64,000 bases of DNA, taken from positions 1 through 64,000 of the forward strand of contig SDRW01000001.1 in assembly GCA_007845485.1 (NCBI GenBank). The letters are read 5' to 3'. The notes under the pieces were generated by a model, which did no database searches, had not been told where the DNA came from, and was given only the letters and a program-made list of their open reading frames with translations. Made by a program: the position numbers and the translations under genes. The stretch comes from TM7 phylum sp. oral taxon 348. Its GTDB lineage: Bacteria > Patescibacteriota > Saccharimonadia > Saccharimonadales > Saccharimonadaceae. Positions 28,886 to 38,965 of this stretch are shown piece by piece (position 1 is the first letter of the stretch; every line of letters starts with the position of its first letter).

Positions 28886-29699
28886 TCAGATCCTCGTATT
28901 TTACGATAGCCGAATACCAACCAGCACAAACAGCTTTTATAATAAGTGGTACTAGCTTCTGCTTGGTTTCACGTGCCAAACGGCGAGTCCATCCTTTTTT
29001 TTGAAACTCATTATACATATCCATAGAATAGATACTTTGTAATATTTCCTTGAAAAACTCTCTATATTGAGTATTTTTTACTCTTTCAACATCCGAAAAA
29101 TTAAATCTATAAACAGTTTCTAAAGATGTCGCAGAAATTGTAGTAGCTACACCAAGCTCAAAATTAAGATGTGTAGTCATAACACCCTTTGCTCCCCAAA
29201 ATTCCCAATTATTTTTAATTTTTTGGCGTGCATTTTTACCAGGTATCAATATTTTTTCTTTAGTTGAATTCCTCGTTTCAATTCCCTGTCCACCGCGTAA
29301 CTTTTCTAGTTTTTCTTCAAGCGGATAATGATGCGCAGGTGTTAATCCATCAGTTATCGCGTGCGCCATCCATGCAGCCTCAAAGGCGGATCTTTGTATA
29401 TTTTTTTCCTTCAGAGCTTTAGCCATATTATTTATATGACTATCAATCATATCTAGCAACATTGTATCCTCTGGATCTTCTGGATTAATGAAATGCCATG
29501 GCTCATCACAAGCGGGGCTCTTGCGCTTAATTCCGTCGGGGCCGTTCAGCCCTTCAAAATGTAAAATCTGCCGCGATGACGGAAAATTAATATTATGAGG
29601 TAAAAATTCTTCTATGTGTCTCCGAGCTACGCGATCAATACGTTGATGAACACCCATCATTCTACCAGATTTAGTTCGTAAAGTAGTACCTGAATACAT
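28875..29699 (-). CDS. Conserved-looking hypothetical protein with possible PLC/nuclease-like metal motif
   Basis: I do not recognise it with certainty. It is a predicted soluble, mostly helical protein of 274 aa. Several His and Asp residues are placed as in zinc-dependent phospholipase C / S1-P1 nuclease folds: H18 near the N-terminus, an H-x3-D pair in the AHAITDG stretch with HH following (about 112-123), and HLNFE near 175. In that family such residues bind three zinc ions, but the match is short and could be chance. There is no signal peptide, whereas secreted PLC/S1 enzymes have one. It lies three bases after recG and overlaps rsmD, so it belongs to the operon. Confidence 0.5.
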   Translation of the reverse strand: MYSGTTLRTKSGRMMGVHQRIDRVARRHIEEFLPHNINFPSSRQILHFEGLNGPDGIKRKSPACDEPWHFINPEDPEDTMLLDMIDSHINNMAKALKEKNIQRSAFEAAWMAHAITDGLTPAHHYPLEEKLEKLRGGQGIETRNSTKEKILIPGKNARQKIKNNWEFWGAKGVMTTHLNFELGVATTISATSLETVYRFNFSDVERVKNTQYREFFKEILQSIYSMDMYNEFQKKGWTRRLARETKQKLVPLIIKAVCAGWYSAIVKYEDLNEG

Positions 29700-29702
29700 A
29701 AT

Positions 29703-31736
29703 CTAATTTAAATTTGTTAATCTTTGATATTTCTGAACCCGTTTACTTAGCTGTTTATATTGTAGCAAATCTTCGCCAGAATTAATAAAATCTCTAACAG
29801 CCAGCTGAACTCGTTCGACCATCTTCGTATCACTAATAGAGGCAATTCGCAGATCTAATGTACCATGTTGAGACTTTCCATATATTTCACCAGGACCGCG
29901 CAACTTTAAATCAACTTCAGCCAAATGAAAACCGTCATTAGATTTTTCGATCTCGCGTAACCGCTGAGAGGGTTTTGAATGGTCACTCATAATTAAATGG
30001 CAATAGCTTTGATATTCACCTCGCCCAACACGACCACGAAGCTGGTGAAGCTGACTTAATCCAAATTTATCGGCATTTTCAATAATCATAATAGTTGCAT
30101 TTGGTACATTAACACCTACTTCTACAACAGTAGTACTAATCAAAATATCAATTTTATGAGCAGAAAAATCATTCATTATTTTATCTTTTTCATCAGGCTT
30201 CATTTTACCATGTAACATAGCAACTCTGCGGTGGTTAAAAATTGTACTGCGTAATTTTCTATATTCAATTTCTACGCTTTTTGTATCATTCTCTGGATTA
30301 TCATCTATTAAGCTGCAAATTATATAGACCTGCCTACCCTTAGAAATCTCAATCTCGACCGAATCATATAAATTTGCAGTATTCGTAGGAGCCCAAATTT
30401 GCGTTTTAATAGGCTTTCGTCCTGACGGAAGCTCATCAATTGTGCTGATATCAAGCTCGCCAAAAACAGTTAATTGCAGTGAACGTGGAATTGGAGTAGC
30501 TGTCATAGCCAAAAGATGAGGCATGAGCGATGATTTTGCTAATAATTCTTGGCGTTGCTTCACTCCAAATCGATGCTGCTCATCAACCACGACAAAACCA
30601 AGATTTTTATAAACGACCGTTTTCTGTATAAGAGCATGTGTTCCAATAATTACATCAGCCTCTCCATTAGCTATATTCTCAAGAAGACATTTGCGTTTTA
30701 CTCCTTTAACACTACCCGTCAATAATACCATTTTTACACCAAAAGGAGATAAAAGTTTTTGTAATGTTTCGGCGTGCTGAAGAGCTAAGATTTCAGTAGG
30801 AACCATTATAGCACTTTGCAATCCAGCATGCGCACAAATATAAGCAGCACTACCAGCCACAACCGTCTTCCCAGATCCAACATCTCCCTGTAGCAAACGA
30901 TTCATTGGTGTTGAAGACTCAAAATCTTGAATTATTTGCCATAATACTCGCCGCTGGGCGTTAGTTAAGCTAAACGGTAGAGATTTTACAAAATTAGCAA
31001 CAGCCAACTGATCAAATTTAATAGACCGGCTCTTAAGACGAGTATTTGCTTGTTTATTGAGTTGACTAGCTAGTAATATTTCAAAAAGCTCATCAAAGGC
31101 TAGACGATTTTTAGCAAGTATAATTTCATCTCTACTTTTTGGAAAATGCATATACAAGTATGACTCAGATCGTGATATTAATCCATATTTTTTTAAAATA
31201 AACTGAGGCATAATTTCCTGCATCATCGTAATAGTTGGACGGACGCTTTCAATAAAACGCCGTAATTGGCGAGGATTAATTCCTTTAATACTGTGATAAA
31301 CAGGTTCTAAAAAATTATTAGGTTCATTGCTACCAAACTTTTTTGGCATTTCTACGGAAGGATTAGTAATTTGATAGCGATTATAATTAAACTCAAAACT
31401 GCCGCTAAACAAGAAGAGTTTATCGGTTAATAGTTGTGTAGAGCGATACGGCTGATTAAACCAGACAGCACGAACCTTGCTATCTCCGTCACTAAGAACT
31501 GCCGTGGTAATTTTTAAACCACGTCTCACTTGCTTAGTTTCGATTGATTCACATTTTGCTAAAATAGTTACTTTGCCAGGTTTTAAATTGCTAATTTTAG
31601 ATACAGAAGAAAAATCTTCATGTCTATACGGTAGCCAATTAATTAAATCAGCTACCGTATTAATACCAGCTTTTTTAAAAGCCTGACTTATTTTACAACC
31701 GACCCCCTTAAGATCACTGACAGGTGTAGAAAGCAT
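29703..31736 (-). CDS. recG: ATP-dependent DNA helicase RecG
   Basis: Superfamily 2 translocase that regresses stalled forks and branch-migrates recombination intermediates. At 677 aa it has the normal length. The N-terminal wedge/OB region occupies about 1-230; Walker A GDVGSGKT lies near 288-295, then DEQHRFG (a DExH box), TATPIPR, and the C-terminal QxxGRxGR motif in the GRVGRGEYQ region. It starts one base after the pgm stop. Confidence 0.97.
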   Translation of the reverse strand: MLSTPVSDLKGVGCKISQAFKKAGINTVADLINWLPYRHEDFSSVSKISNLKPGKVTILAKCESIETKQVRRGLKITTAVLSDGDSKVRAVWFNQPYRSTQLLTDKLFLFSGSFEFNYNRYQITNPSVEMPKKFGSNEPNNFLEPVYHSIKGINPRQLRRFIESVRPTITMMQEIMPQFILKKYGLISRSESYLYMHFPKSRDEIILAKNRLAFDELFEILLASQLNKQANTRLKSRSIKFDQLAVANFVKSLPFSLTNAQRRVLWQIIQDFESSTPMNRLLQGDVGSGKTVVAGSAAYICAHAGLQSAIMVPTEILALQHAETLQKLLSPFGVKMVLLTGSVKGVKRKCLLENIANGEADVIIGTHALIQKTVVYKNLGFVVVDEQHRFGVKQRQELLAKSSLMPHLLAMTATPIPRSLQLTVFGELDISTIDELPSGRKPIKTQIWAPTNTANLYDSVEIEISKGRQVYIICSLIDDNPENDTKSVEIEYRKLRSTIFNHRRVAMLHGKMKPDEKDKIMNDFSAHKIDILISTTVVEVGVNVPNATIMIIENADKFGLSQLHQLRGRVGRGEYQSYCHLIMSDHSKPSQRLREIEKSNDGFHLAEVDLKLRGPGEIYGKSQHGTLDLRIASISDTKMVERVQLAVRDFINSGEDLLQYKQLSKRVQKYQRLTNLN

Positions 31737-31737
31737 T

Positions 31738-33525
31738 TTAAGCTATGGCTGTAATTTGTTTTTCAAGCGCCGTAATCATGTCTGATAATTCTGAATCAAG
31801 TTTCCTGATTTGGTTCTCAATCTCTACAGAATCATTACTTCTTGCTTCTTCATACCATTGTAAGTAGAACTTTAGCTTTGGCTCAGTCCCACTAGGTCGA
31901 ACTGTAACTCGCCTACGATGATCACCCAATTCAAACACAACAACATTACCCTTTATGCAGTCAATTTGCTCTGTATCTCCATCTAATATATCAGTTTTAA
32001 TTAAAGTTTGATAATCACTAAACGCAGATACTTCATATCCTGCCAATACTTTAGGTGGATTGTTACGAATCTCACTCATTATAGACTGCATACGCGTAAA
32101 TCCATTTGCACCAGGCAAAGATACACTGGCAAGCTTCTCTTGGTAGACTCCATATTTAGAAAATAGTTCCAAAAGCTTATCATAAAGTGTTTTACCAGAT
32201 TGTTTCAATTCCGCTGCATATTCAGCAAGTAGTAGAGCGCCTACTGCGCCATCTTTGTCATGAGCATAGGTTCCTTTTAGTAAACCGTAGCTCTCTTCTC
32301 CACCAATTACAAAAGTTTCATCAGTAGATTCTTTTTGCGACAAAAGTTCGCCAATATATTTAAAACCTACCAACATATTAGTATACATTTTCGCACCATA
32401 GCCATCCGAAAGCGCAGTCAACATATCTGTTGTAACTATTGTTTTTGCTAAAAAATGATCAGAAGTTAGTTTACCACTTTTCTTTAGCTGCTTTAGAGAA
32501 AAATCTGCTGCTAAAACTGCTGATTGATTACCGTTTAGATAAACAGGTTTACCGTTCTGATTAACTATTACGCCTATCCTATCAGCATCTGGATCATTAG
32601 TTATAGCGATATCGGCGCCATTTTTAATCATTAAATCAACCGCCATATCGTTAGCAGCTCGTTCTTCTGGATTAGATTTACCGCCTGGAACAGTTGGAAA
32701 GTTCCCGTCTGGAACCATCTGTTCTGAAACTGTATCAATACGAGAAAAGCCAGCGTTACGCAAAATAGGCAAAACACTAGTTTGACCAGCACCATGCAAA
32801 GGTGAATATACAATATGTAAATCACGAGCATCACCCATTGACTCACCTAGAACAGCTTCATAGTAATGCCTATCAACCTCTTCGCCGATTATATTAATAA
32901 TGCCTTCATCAACTGCTGTATCAAAATCTATAGTTTTAATTTCATTGATATTATTTGCAGCATCTAGAACACCTTTATCATGAGGTGGAACAAGCTGACC
33001 GCCATCTTTCCAATAGGCCTTAAATCCGTTATCTGCTGGAGGATTATGGCTTGCGCTAATAACTATACCAGCAGCAGCCTTTAGATACCGAACTGCAAAG
33101 CTAAGTTCTGGTGTAGCCCGAAAACTATCAAAAAGATAAACTTTAAACCCATTTGCAGCACAAACACTTGCTGCATATTTACTCAATTCTTCAGATGTAA
33201 GACGGGTATCACAAGCTATTACAATACCATCTTGCGGAGCATTTGGATTAAATGAACGAGCATACTCACAAAGAGCCTGAGCACTCTCGCCGATTGTCAC
33301 ACGATTAATTCTATTAGAACCTATACCCGTAACACCACGGCGACCACCTGTGCCAAATTCTATAATTTTAAAAAATGCGTCTTCAAGATCGACCCATTTT
33401 TCTTGTTCAATCATCGTAGATAGTTCATCTCGATAATCGCTAAATTTATCCTCAGTTAACCACCGACGGATATTGTCTTTTGCGCTTTCTGATACGTTAC
33501 CATTTAGCTTTTCTATTAAATCCAT
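31738..33525 (-). CDS. Phosphoglucomutase/phosphomannomutase, PgcA type
   Basis: Alpha-D-phosphohexomutase interconverting hexose 1- and 6-phosphates, probably supplying glucose-1-phosphate for the GalU found in this window. Active-site serine loop SASHNP (about 161-166), metal loop DPDADR (about 309-314), sugar-binding GGEESYG and a C-terminal phosphate-binding RPSGTEPK are all present. The ATG at 33525 is chosen because GGAGGA lies 8 bases upstream; the frame is open from a TTG at 33597 but that reading lacks an SD. At 595 aa it has the size of B. subtilis PgcA. Confidence 0.93.
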   Translation of the reverse strand: MDLIEKLNGNVSESAKDNIRRWLTEDKFSDYRDELSTMIEQEKWVDLEDAFFKIIEFGTGGRRGVTGIGSNRINRVTIGESAQALCEYARSFNPNAPQDGIVIACDTRLTSEELSKYAASVCAANGFKVYLFDSFRATPELSFAVRYLKAAAGIVISASHNPPADNGFKAYWKDGGQLVPPHDKGVLDAANNINEIKTIDFDTAVDEGIINIIGEEVDRHYYEAVLGESMGDARDLHIVYSPLHGAGQTSVLPILRNAGFSRIDTVSEQMVPDGNFPTVPGGKSNPEERAANDMAVDLMIKNGADIAITNDPDADRIGVIVNQNGKPVYLNGNQSAVLAADFSLKQLKKSGKLTSDHFLAKTIVTTDMLTALSDGYGAKMYTNMLVGFKYIGELLSQKESTDETFVIGGEESYGLLKGTYAHDKDGAVGALLLAEYAAELKQSGKTLYDKLLELFSKYGVYQEKLASVSLPGANGFTRMQSIMSEIRNNPPKVLAGYEVSAFSDYQTLIKTDILDGDTEQIDCIKGNVVVFELGDHRRRVTVRPSGTEPKLKFYLQWYEEARSNDSVEIENQIRKLDSELSDMITALEKQITAIA

Positions 33526-33635
33526 AACATTGTCCTCCGATAAATTAGGAATACATTTGCAATATTCACTATACCATGTTAGACCAATATTGCTCAATTA
33601 GTTCAAAAGGCTAGCCTATTTTAAAGATTCTTTGT

Positions 33636-33641
33636 TATAAT
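33636..33641 (+). promoter_or_regulatory. -10 element of the PBP gene
   Basis: TATAAT about 36 bases before the likely start. The leader also contains a four-codon reading frame, ATG AAA GAG TGA (33660-33671), that ends just before the PBP start. It may be chance. Confidence 0.45.
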
Positions 33642-33676
33642 AAGTACAAAATAACGCTTATGAAAGAGTGATAAGG

Positions 33677-36433
33677 ATGGTTAAGAAAAAGAATACTAAT
33701 TCTCGCAATATGAGTCTTTATGCGAATTTATCGCAGAAGCATAAAACAAAGAAAGATCAGCGTAATCGAAAACATGCTGAATATTTAGCTACATTGCCAA
33801 AAAATCCATTTAAGCGTCTACTTTATCGTATGCATCCAAAACGAGTGATGGGCTATTGGTTTAGCCGCAAAGGTGCGATGATGCTATTGAAGATAGTAGG
33901 TGTGTTCGTATTGATTATAACCGTTTCTATTGCTGCATTATTTGCTTATTTCAGGAAAGATATAGACTCAATCCGTCCCGAAGAATTAGATAAGCGTGTT
34001 CAAACAACATTAACTCGTTATTATGATCGCAATAATGTTCTCCTATGGGAAGATAAAGGAGATGGCAATTACAGACACACAGTCAAAAGTACTGAAATCA
34101 GCGATCGAATGCGCCAGGCTACGATAGCAATTGAAGACCGCGATTTTTATAATCATAAAGGAGTTAGTCTTACTGGTTTATTGAGGGCGATTGTTAATAA
34201 TGCTAGAGGTGGTAGTACACAAGGTGGCTCGACATTAACACAGCAGCTAGTTAAACAAGTATTCTTCCCTGAAGAATCTAAAGAGCGCGGGATAAAAGGT
34301 ATTCCTCGTAAGATTAAAGAGTTAATCTTATCTATAGAGGTTGAGCGTATGTACAATAAAGAGCAGATTATTGCACTTTACCTCAATGAATCTCCCTATG
34401 GAGGACGTAGAAACGGCGTAGAAAGTGGTGCACGAACATATTTTGGAAAATCATCTAAAGATTTAAGTATCGCAGAAGCAGCGTTATTGGCTGGCATACC
34501 AAACCAACCAGGATTATATGATCCATACAATAAAGCTGGCCACAAAGCATTAATTAAACGCCAACACAAAGTAATTGATTCTATGCGAGAATTAAACTAC
34601 ATCACAGAAGCTGAAGCAAAAGAAGCTAAAGCCTACCCTATTTTAGCGCACATTAAACCACTTGTTGAGAACACAGAAGGAATAAAAGCTCCGCATTTTG
34701 TTCTTGAGGTACGCAAACAATTGGAAAGAGAGTTGGGTAAAACTGCAGTAGGTCGCGGAGGTCTTGCAATAAAAACAACCCTTGATTGGAGAGCTCAGCA
34801 AGCTGCTGAAGCGGCAGTCGCGGCAGGTGCTAGCATGTTACCTCGCTATGGTGGTGATAATCTATCTTTATCATCTGTAGATGTTCAAACTGGTCAAGTT
34901 ATAGCAATGGTAGGAAGTGTTGACTATAATAAACCAGGATATGGGCAGCAAAATAGTGCAACTTCATTACTAGAGCCAGGTTCAAGTATTAAGCCTATAG
35001 TAGACTTCGCGCCATTATTTAAACAACGAAAAGGTGTAAATTATGCGCCAGGTTCAATATTAAGAGATGAAAATATTGATAATATATATTGCGCTGGCTA
35101 TAGAGGAAGTTGTACTGTACAAAATTACACCCGTCAGACCTATGGAAATGTTACAATAAGGCAGTCTCTGGCAGGATCATTAAACCGACCATCCGTAAAA
35201 GCAATGTATATATCAGGTATAAAGGAGTCCATTAAAACCGCTCAGGATTTAGGAGATTTATCTTATTGCGAAAATAATAACGACGCAGGCCTTTCGGCAT
35301 CAATCGGAGGTGGATGCACAGTAAGACAAATTGAACATACCAATGCTTATGCAACTTTAGCTAGAGGTGGCAATTATAAACCTTTGGCATATATGCTTGA
35401 AGTTAAAAATTCAACGGGCGAAGTACTGAAGAAATGGGAAGATAATGAATCTAAGCAAGCAGTTGATCCACAGGTAGCTTACATGTTAACTAGCATACTT
35501 AGTGATGCAAATGCTCGATCAATTACTTTTGGCTCCCAAGGTAGATCATTTGGATTTGTTGTACCAAATGTCGTAACAGCGTCAAAAACTGGTACCACTG
35601 AAAATGGTAAAGGAGCCGCAAAAGATTCATGGTTTATGAATTATTCACCAGTTGTAGCAAGCGGCGTATGGATGGGTAATCATGATGGACGGCCACTGGC
35701 AACAAGCGATAACTCAGTAGTAAGACGTGTAGCCAATAACTATACAGAATCTGTACATAAAACAGTTTACCAGCCAGACGGTAAATGGAAAATTAATCAA
35801 CAGTTTGTTCGACCTCAAGGCATAAGGGACCTCAATATTGGCGGCAAGACAGATGTTTACCCTTCATGGTTTGATCAAAAAGCAGGAAATAGCGACGAAA
35901 AGTTAACTTTTGATAAAGTATCCAAAAAGAAAGCTACAGATTGTACGCCAGCAGATGCAAAAATTGAAATAGGAGTACAGAAATCAACTGATCCTATTAC
36001 TAAAAAACCTACCTATATTGCTCCAGACGGCTACGATGCCAGCAAAGACGATGATATACATAAATGTGACGACGTCAAACCATCAATTAATTACATGACT
36101 ATAGAAAAAAGTGGTAGCTCACATAAAATTATAGTGCAAACAACCCAAGGTACACATCCTCTAAGCAATATAAAGATAACAGTCGGTGGTAGTATAGTGA
36201 TGGACAGCGGGATATCGGGATCAGGCACTACATCAGTTACTACACAACTTTCTAATAATCAAGAGATAGTGGTCACAGTACAAGATAATGCATACTACAC
36301 AGGAACTCTTTCACGTAAATATACGGAAGATAAACCATCCTCAAATGACGACGATAAGGATGATGAGTCCCGGCCACCGACTGCAGCGGACACAAGGTCA
36401 AGAAGAATTAATAGTACAAGAAGTAACGGTTAG
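33677..36433 (+). CDS. Class A penicillin-binding protein (glycosyltransferase-transpeptidase)
   Basis: Bifunctional peptidoglycan synthase. Seen in order: a basic cytoplasmic N-terminus (about 1-65), one membrane helix (about 72-95), a GT51 domain with the catalytic Glu in IEDRDFYNH and GGSTLTQQLVKQ (about 155-200), then a transpeptidase domain with SSIK (SxxK), SLN and KTGTT motifs. The C-terminal 150 residues are a beta-rich domain followed by an Asp/Ser-rich tail with paired cysteines. Start codon choice is uncertain: a GTG at 33668 is also possible, and AAAGAG is spaced 8 bases from the ATG at 33677. Confidence 0.95.
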   Translation: MVKKKNTNSRNMSLYANLSQKHKTKKDQRNRKHAEYLATLPKNPFKRLLYRMHPKRVMGYWFSRKGAMMLLKIVGVFVLIITVSIAALFAYFRKDIDSIRPEELDKRVQTTLTRYYDRNNVLLWEDKGDGNYRHTVKSTEISDRMRQATIAIEDRDFYNHKGVSLTGLLRAIVNNARGGSTQGGSTLTQQLVKQVFFPEESKERGIKGIPRKIKELILSIEVERMYNKEQIIALYLNESPYGGRRNGVESGARTYFGKSSKDLSIAEAALLAGIPNQPGLYDPYNKAGHKALIKRQHKVIDSMRELNYITEAEAKEAKAYPILAHIKPLVENTEGIKAPHFVLEVRKQLERELGKTAVGRGGLAIKTTLDWRAQQAAEAAVAAGASMLPRYGGDNLSLSSVDVQTGQVIAMVGSVDYNKPGYGQQNSATSLLEPGSSIKPIVDFAPLFKQRKGVNYAPGSILRDENIDNIYCAGYRGSCTVQNYTRQTYGNVTIRQSLAGSLNRPSVKAMYISGIKESIKTAQDLGDLSYCENNNDAGLSASIGGGCTVRQIEHTNAYATLARGGNYKPLAYMLEVKNSTGEVLKKWEDNESKQAVDPQVAYMLTSILSDANARSITFGSQGRSFGFVVPNVVTASKTGTTENGKGAAKDSWFMNYSPVVASGVWMGNHDGRPLATSDNSVVRRVANNYTESVHKTVYQPDGKWKINQQFVRPQGIRDLNIGGKTDVYPSWFDQKAGNSDEKLTFDKVSKKKATDCTPADAKIEIGVQKSTDPITKKPTYIAPDGYDASKDDDIHKCDDVKPSINYMTIEKSGSSHKIIVQTTQGTHPLSNIKITVGGSIVMDSGISGSGTTSVTTQLSNNQEIVVTVQDNAYYTGTLSRKYTEDKPSSNDDDKDDESRPPTAADTRSRRINSTRSNG

Positions 36434-36497
36434 AGTTTAGTATTACATAATAAACAACTATCTCGTACTATTAACTTAGCTAACTCTTAGACTACTC

Positions 36498-36531
36498 ATT
36501 ATAACCCTACTCTAAATAGTAGGGTTATAAT
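36498..36531. terminator. Bidirectional terminator between PBP and PIN-TRAM genes
   Basis: ATTATAACCCTACT (36498-36511) and AGTAGGGTTATAAT (36518-36531) form a perfect 14-bp stem with a 6-base loop between two convergent genes. Confidence 0.85.
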
Positions 36532-36583
36532 ATTTAATATATATTTACATTTCTTAGTTATAAATTAAATATAGAAAAGTAAC

Positions 36584-37585
36584 TTATTTTTGGTTTTCTT
36601 CTAGCAGGCTGATCAATATATCTTCTTTAGTTTTTGTGTTAGTAGATTTTTTGGATATTGATTTCGGTTTTTGAGATTTTCCGCCTACTGCAGATAAAAT
36701 CTGTTTACTAGATTTAGCAGTTGCTTTCTTAGAAGCCACAATAGAGGACTTATTCTCTTCTCTAGCCCTATTAGAGTTATTAGAAATATTTCTATGGTTC
36801 ATTTTGCGCCCAGATGATTTTATCTTAGCTATAACCGTATCTGAGGTGTGCTTGCTGTTTTTTAGAATATTATTTTTTGATGAAGATGAAGTAGGCGTCA
36901 ATTTAGCAAACATCATCTTACCAGCATCAGTCTGAAGAGCCCGAACAAGTTCTACTTCCATAGATTTACCTATATATTTGCTAGCATTTTCTATTACCAC
37001 CATAGTTCCGTCGCTAGTGTATCCAACTCCTTGATTTGCCTCTTGACCTTTTTGCGTGATATCTAGCTTTATTATCTCGCCAGGTAGATGCAAGAACCTC
37101 ACATTTTTCGATAACTCATTAATATTTACAACACCTATGCCTTCTACCTGGGCAACTTTATTTAAATTGTAATCAATAGTGCAAATCACGCCACCATATT
37201 TTTTTACCAATGATAGTAGTCTATCATCAACATTTTCGTGAGGCATACCGCTATCTTGTAGTATTTTTACGCTAATATTATCACAATCTTTAAGTTTTTG
37301 CGCGATATCTAATCCATAGCGCGCTCTAGTCCTCTTGCTACTATCAGATCCATCGGCTAACAGCTGAAGTTCACCGATAACACTACGCGGGATAATCAAA
37401 TCAGCCGTTATAAATCCAGTTTTAGCAACTTCCAAAATTCTCCCATCCATTAAAACAGAAGTATCGACATACATAGCCGTATTTTTACTTCTAGCCCTAC
37501 TGCTATGCATTATATAAATTACATAGCTGACTTCTACAAGTATAACCAATAGCAAAAATATATATAATAAATCTTTTAGTTCCAT
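36584..37585 (-). CDS. Membrane-anchored PIN-TRAM domain protein (YacL type)
   Basis: One N-terminal membrane helix (about 7-28), then a PIN nuclease domain with acidic residues at DTSVLMDGR (about 41-49), GEL, DDRLLS and the CTIDYNLNK region (about 136-144), followed by a TRAM RNA-binding domain (about 170-225). Residues 230-333 are a disordered Lys/Ser/Asn-rich tail, which is unusual and could bind nucleic acid. Its Firmicutes counterpart YacL has four membrane helices; only one is retained here. It follows radA by 10 bases with an AAAAGGAG site, matching the clpC-radA-yacL order. Confidence 0.87.
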   Translation of the reverse strand: MELKDLLYIFLLLVILVEVSYVIYIMHSSRARSKNTAMYVDTSVLMDGRILEVAKTGFITADLIIPRSVIGELQLLADGSDSSKRTRARYGLDIAQKLKDCDNISVKILQDSGMPHENVDDRLLSLVKKYGGVICTIDYNLNKVAQVEGIGVVNINELSKNVRFLHLPGEIIKLDITQKGQEANQGVGYTSDGTMVVIENASKYIGKSMEVELVRALQTDAGKMMFAKLTPTSSSSKNNILKNSKHTSDTVIAKIKSSGRKMNHRNISNNSNRAREENKSSIVASKKATAKSSKQILSAVGGKSQKPKSISKKSTNTKTKEDILISLLEENQK

Positions 37586-37595
37586 ATTTCTCCTT

Positions 37596-38948
37596 TTATT
37601 TTTGTAAATATTCGATTAGGGTTGAGCGAACATTATCAACACCAATTATAAATTCATCCTTGCTAGTTCTTGGCGCAAGCGCTTTTGTGAAACCAAGTTT
37701 TTTAGCCTCAGCTATGCGTTTTTCAATACTAGTCACCGAACGAACCTCTCCACCAAGACCAACTTCGCCAAAAACAACCGTGTCATAATTTAGTCTTCGC
37801 CCAGCCGAAGCGCTAGCTATAGCCATACAAATTGCCAGATCAGCAGCTGGGTCGCTGATCTTTATACCACCAACCACATTTATATAGATATCTTTATCTG
37901 ATAATTTCAATTTTGTACGGCGCTCAAGGACCGCAATTAGTAAATTTAATCTATTAATATCAAACCCGCTTGCTGTACGTTTAGGATACCCGAAATTTGT
38001 TGAATTTACAAGTGCTTGTATTTCAACAAGCAGCGGCCTAGCGCCCTCAAGCGTCGCCAATACCACAGAACCGTCTTCATCACGACGTTCAGCTAAAAGA
38101 GCCGCAGAAGGATTTTCAACTATCCTTAGTCCTTTTTCGCCCATCTCAAATATAGCAGCTTCATTAGTAGATCCATATCTATTTTTTACAGCACGAACTA
38201 TCTTAAAACCACCATATCTATCACCCTCAAACTGCAGCACAACATCTACCAAATGTTCCAGAATTTTAGGTCCAGCAATTGACCCTTCTTTAGTAACATG
38301 ACCGACAAAAATAACAGATGTTCCAGTTTCCTTTGCAGCATTTATAATTGCATTACTACTGTTAGTAATCTGACTAACACTACCAGGAGACGATGTAATT
38401 TCATTTAAATGTAAGGTTTGTACTGAATCAACAACCACTAGCTGGTATTTTCCTGTCCTAATAGTTGCTGCGATATCATCTGCGCTAGTACTTGCCGCAA
38501 AATTTAAATTGCTGCTTTTATCAGCGCCAAGGCGCGCAGCCCTAAGTCGAACTTGACCAGCCGACTCCTCGCCACTAATATATAGAACATCATAGTTATG
38601 GGCAATATTAGAAACCGTTTGTAACAATAAGGTACTTTTACCTATTCCTGGCTGACCCGCCAATAGAGTAACACCTCCAGGTAAAATACCCCCTCCGAGG
38701 ATTATATCCAAATCTCCAATACCCGTTTTGAGGCGTTTCATACCTTCTTCAAAAGGTATAGAGTTTAGTGAATTAACCTGTAGAGGTTTCCCGTTATTTA
38801 TACTTCTCGCTACTGCTGATCTGCCCACCTCTGGTAAGGTCTGCTCAACCAGTGAATTCCACTCCCCGCAACTTTCGCAGCGACCAGCCCATTTATAAAA
38901 GACTGCTTCGCAATTTTGGCAAATAAATTTCTGCTTTGATTTCGCCAT
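37596..38948 (-). CDS. radA: DNA repair protein RadA
   Basis: RecA-like ATPase promoting branch migration during recombination. The zinc finger is intact (CxNC at about 9-12 and CESC near 25-28), then Walker A GQPGIGKS (about 97-104), the RadA-specific KNRYG motif (about 251-255) and a C-terminal Lon-protease-like domain (about 285-450). At 450 aa it has the usual length. GGAG lies 5 bases before the ATG. Confidence 0.97.
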   Translation of the reverse strand: MAKSKQKFICQNCEAVFYKWAGRCESCGEWNSLVEQTLPEVGRSAVARSINNGKPLQVNSLNSIPFEEGMKRLKTGIGDLDIILGGGILPGGVTLLAGQPGIGKSTLLLQTVSNIAHNYDVLYISGEESAGQVRLRAARLGADKSSNLNFAASTSADDIAATIRTGKYQLVVVDSVQTLHLNEITSSPGSVSQITNSSNAIINAAKETGTSVIFVGHVTKEGSIAGPKILEHLVDVVLQFEGDRYGGFKIVRAVKNRYGSTNEAAIFEMGEKGLRIVENPSAALLAERRDEDGSVVLATLEGARPLLVEIQALVNSTNFGYPKRTASGFDINRLNLLIAVLERRTKLKLSDKDIYINVVGGIKISDPAADLAICMAIASASAGRRLNYDTVVFGEVGLGGEVRSVTSIEKRIAEAKKLGFTKALAPRTSKDEFIIGVDNVRSTLIEYLQK

Positions 38949-38965
38949 GTTACTCCAATTTAACC

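Noticed and set aside
33526-33597. TTG start for the phosphoglucomutase
   Set aside because: No SD, whereas the ATG at 33525 has GGAGGA at ideal distance and gives the family length.
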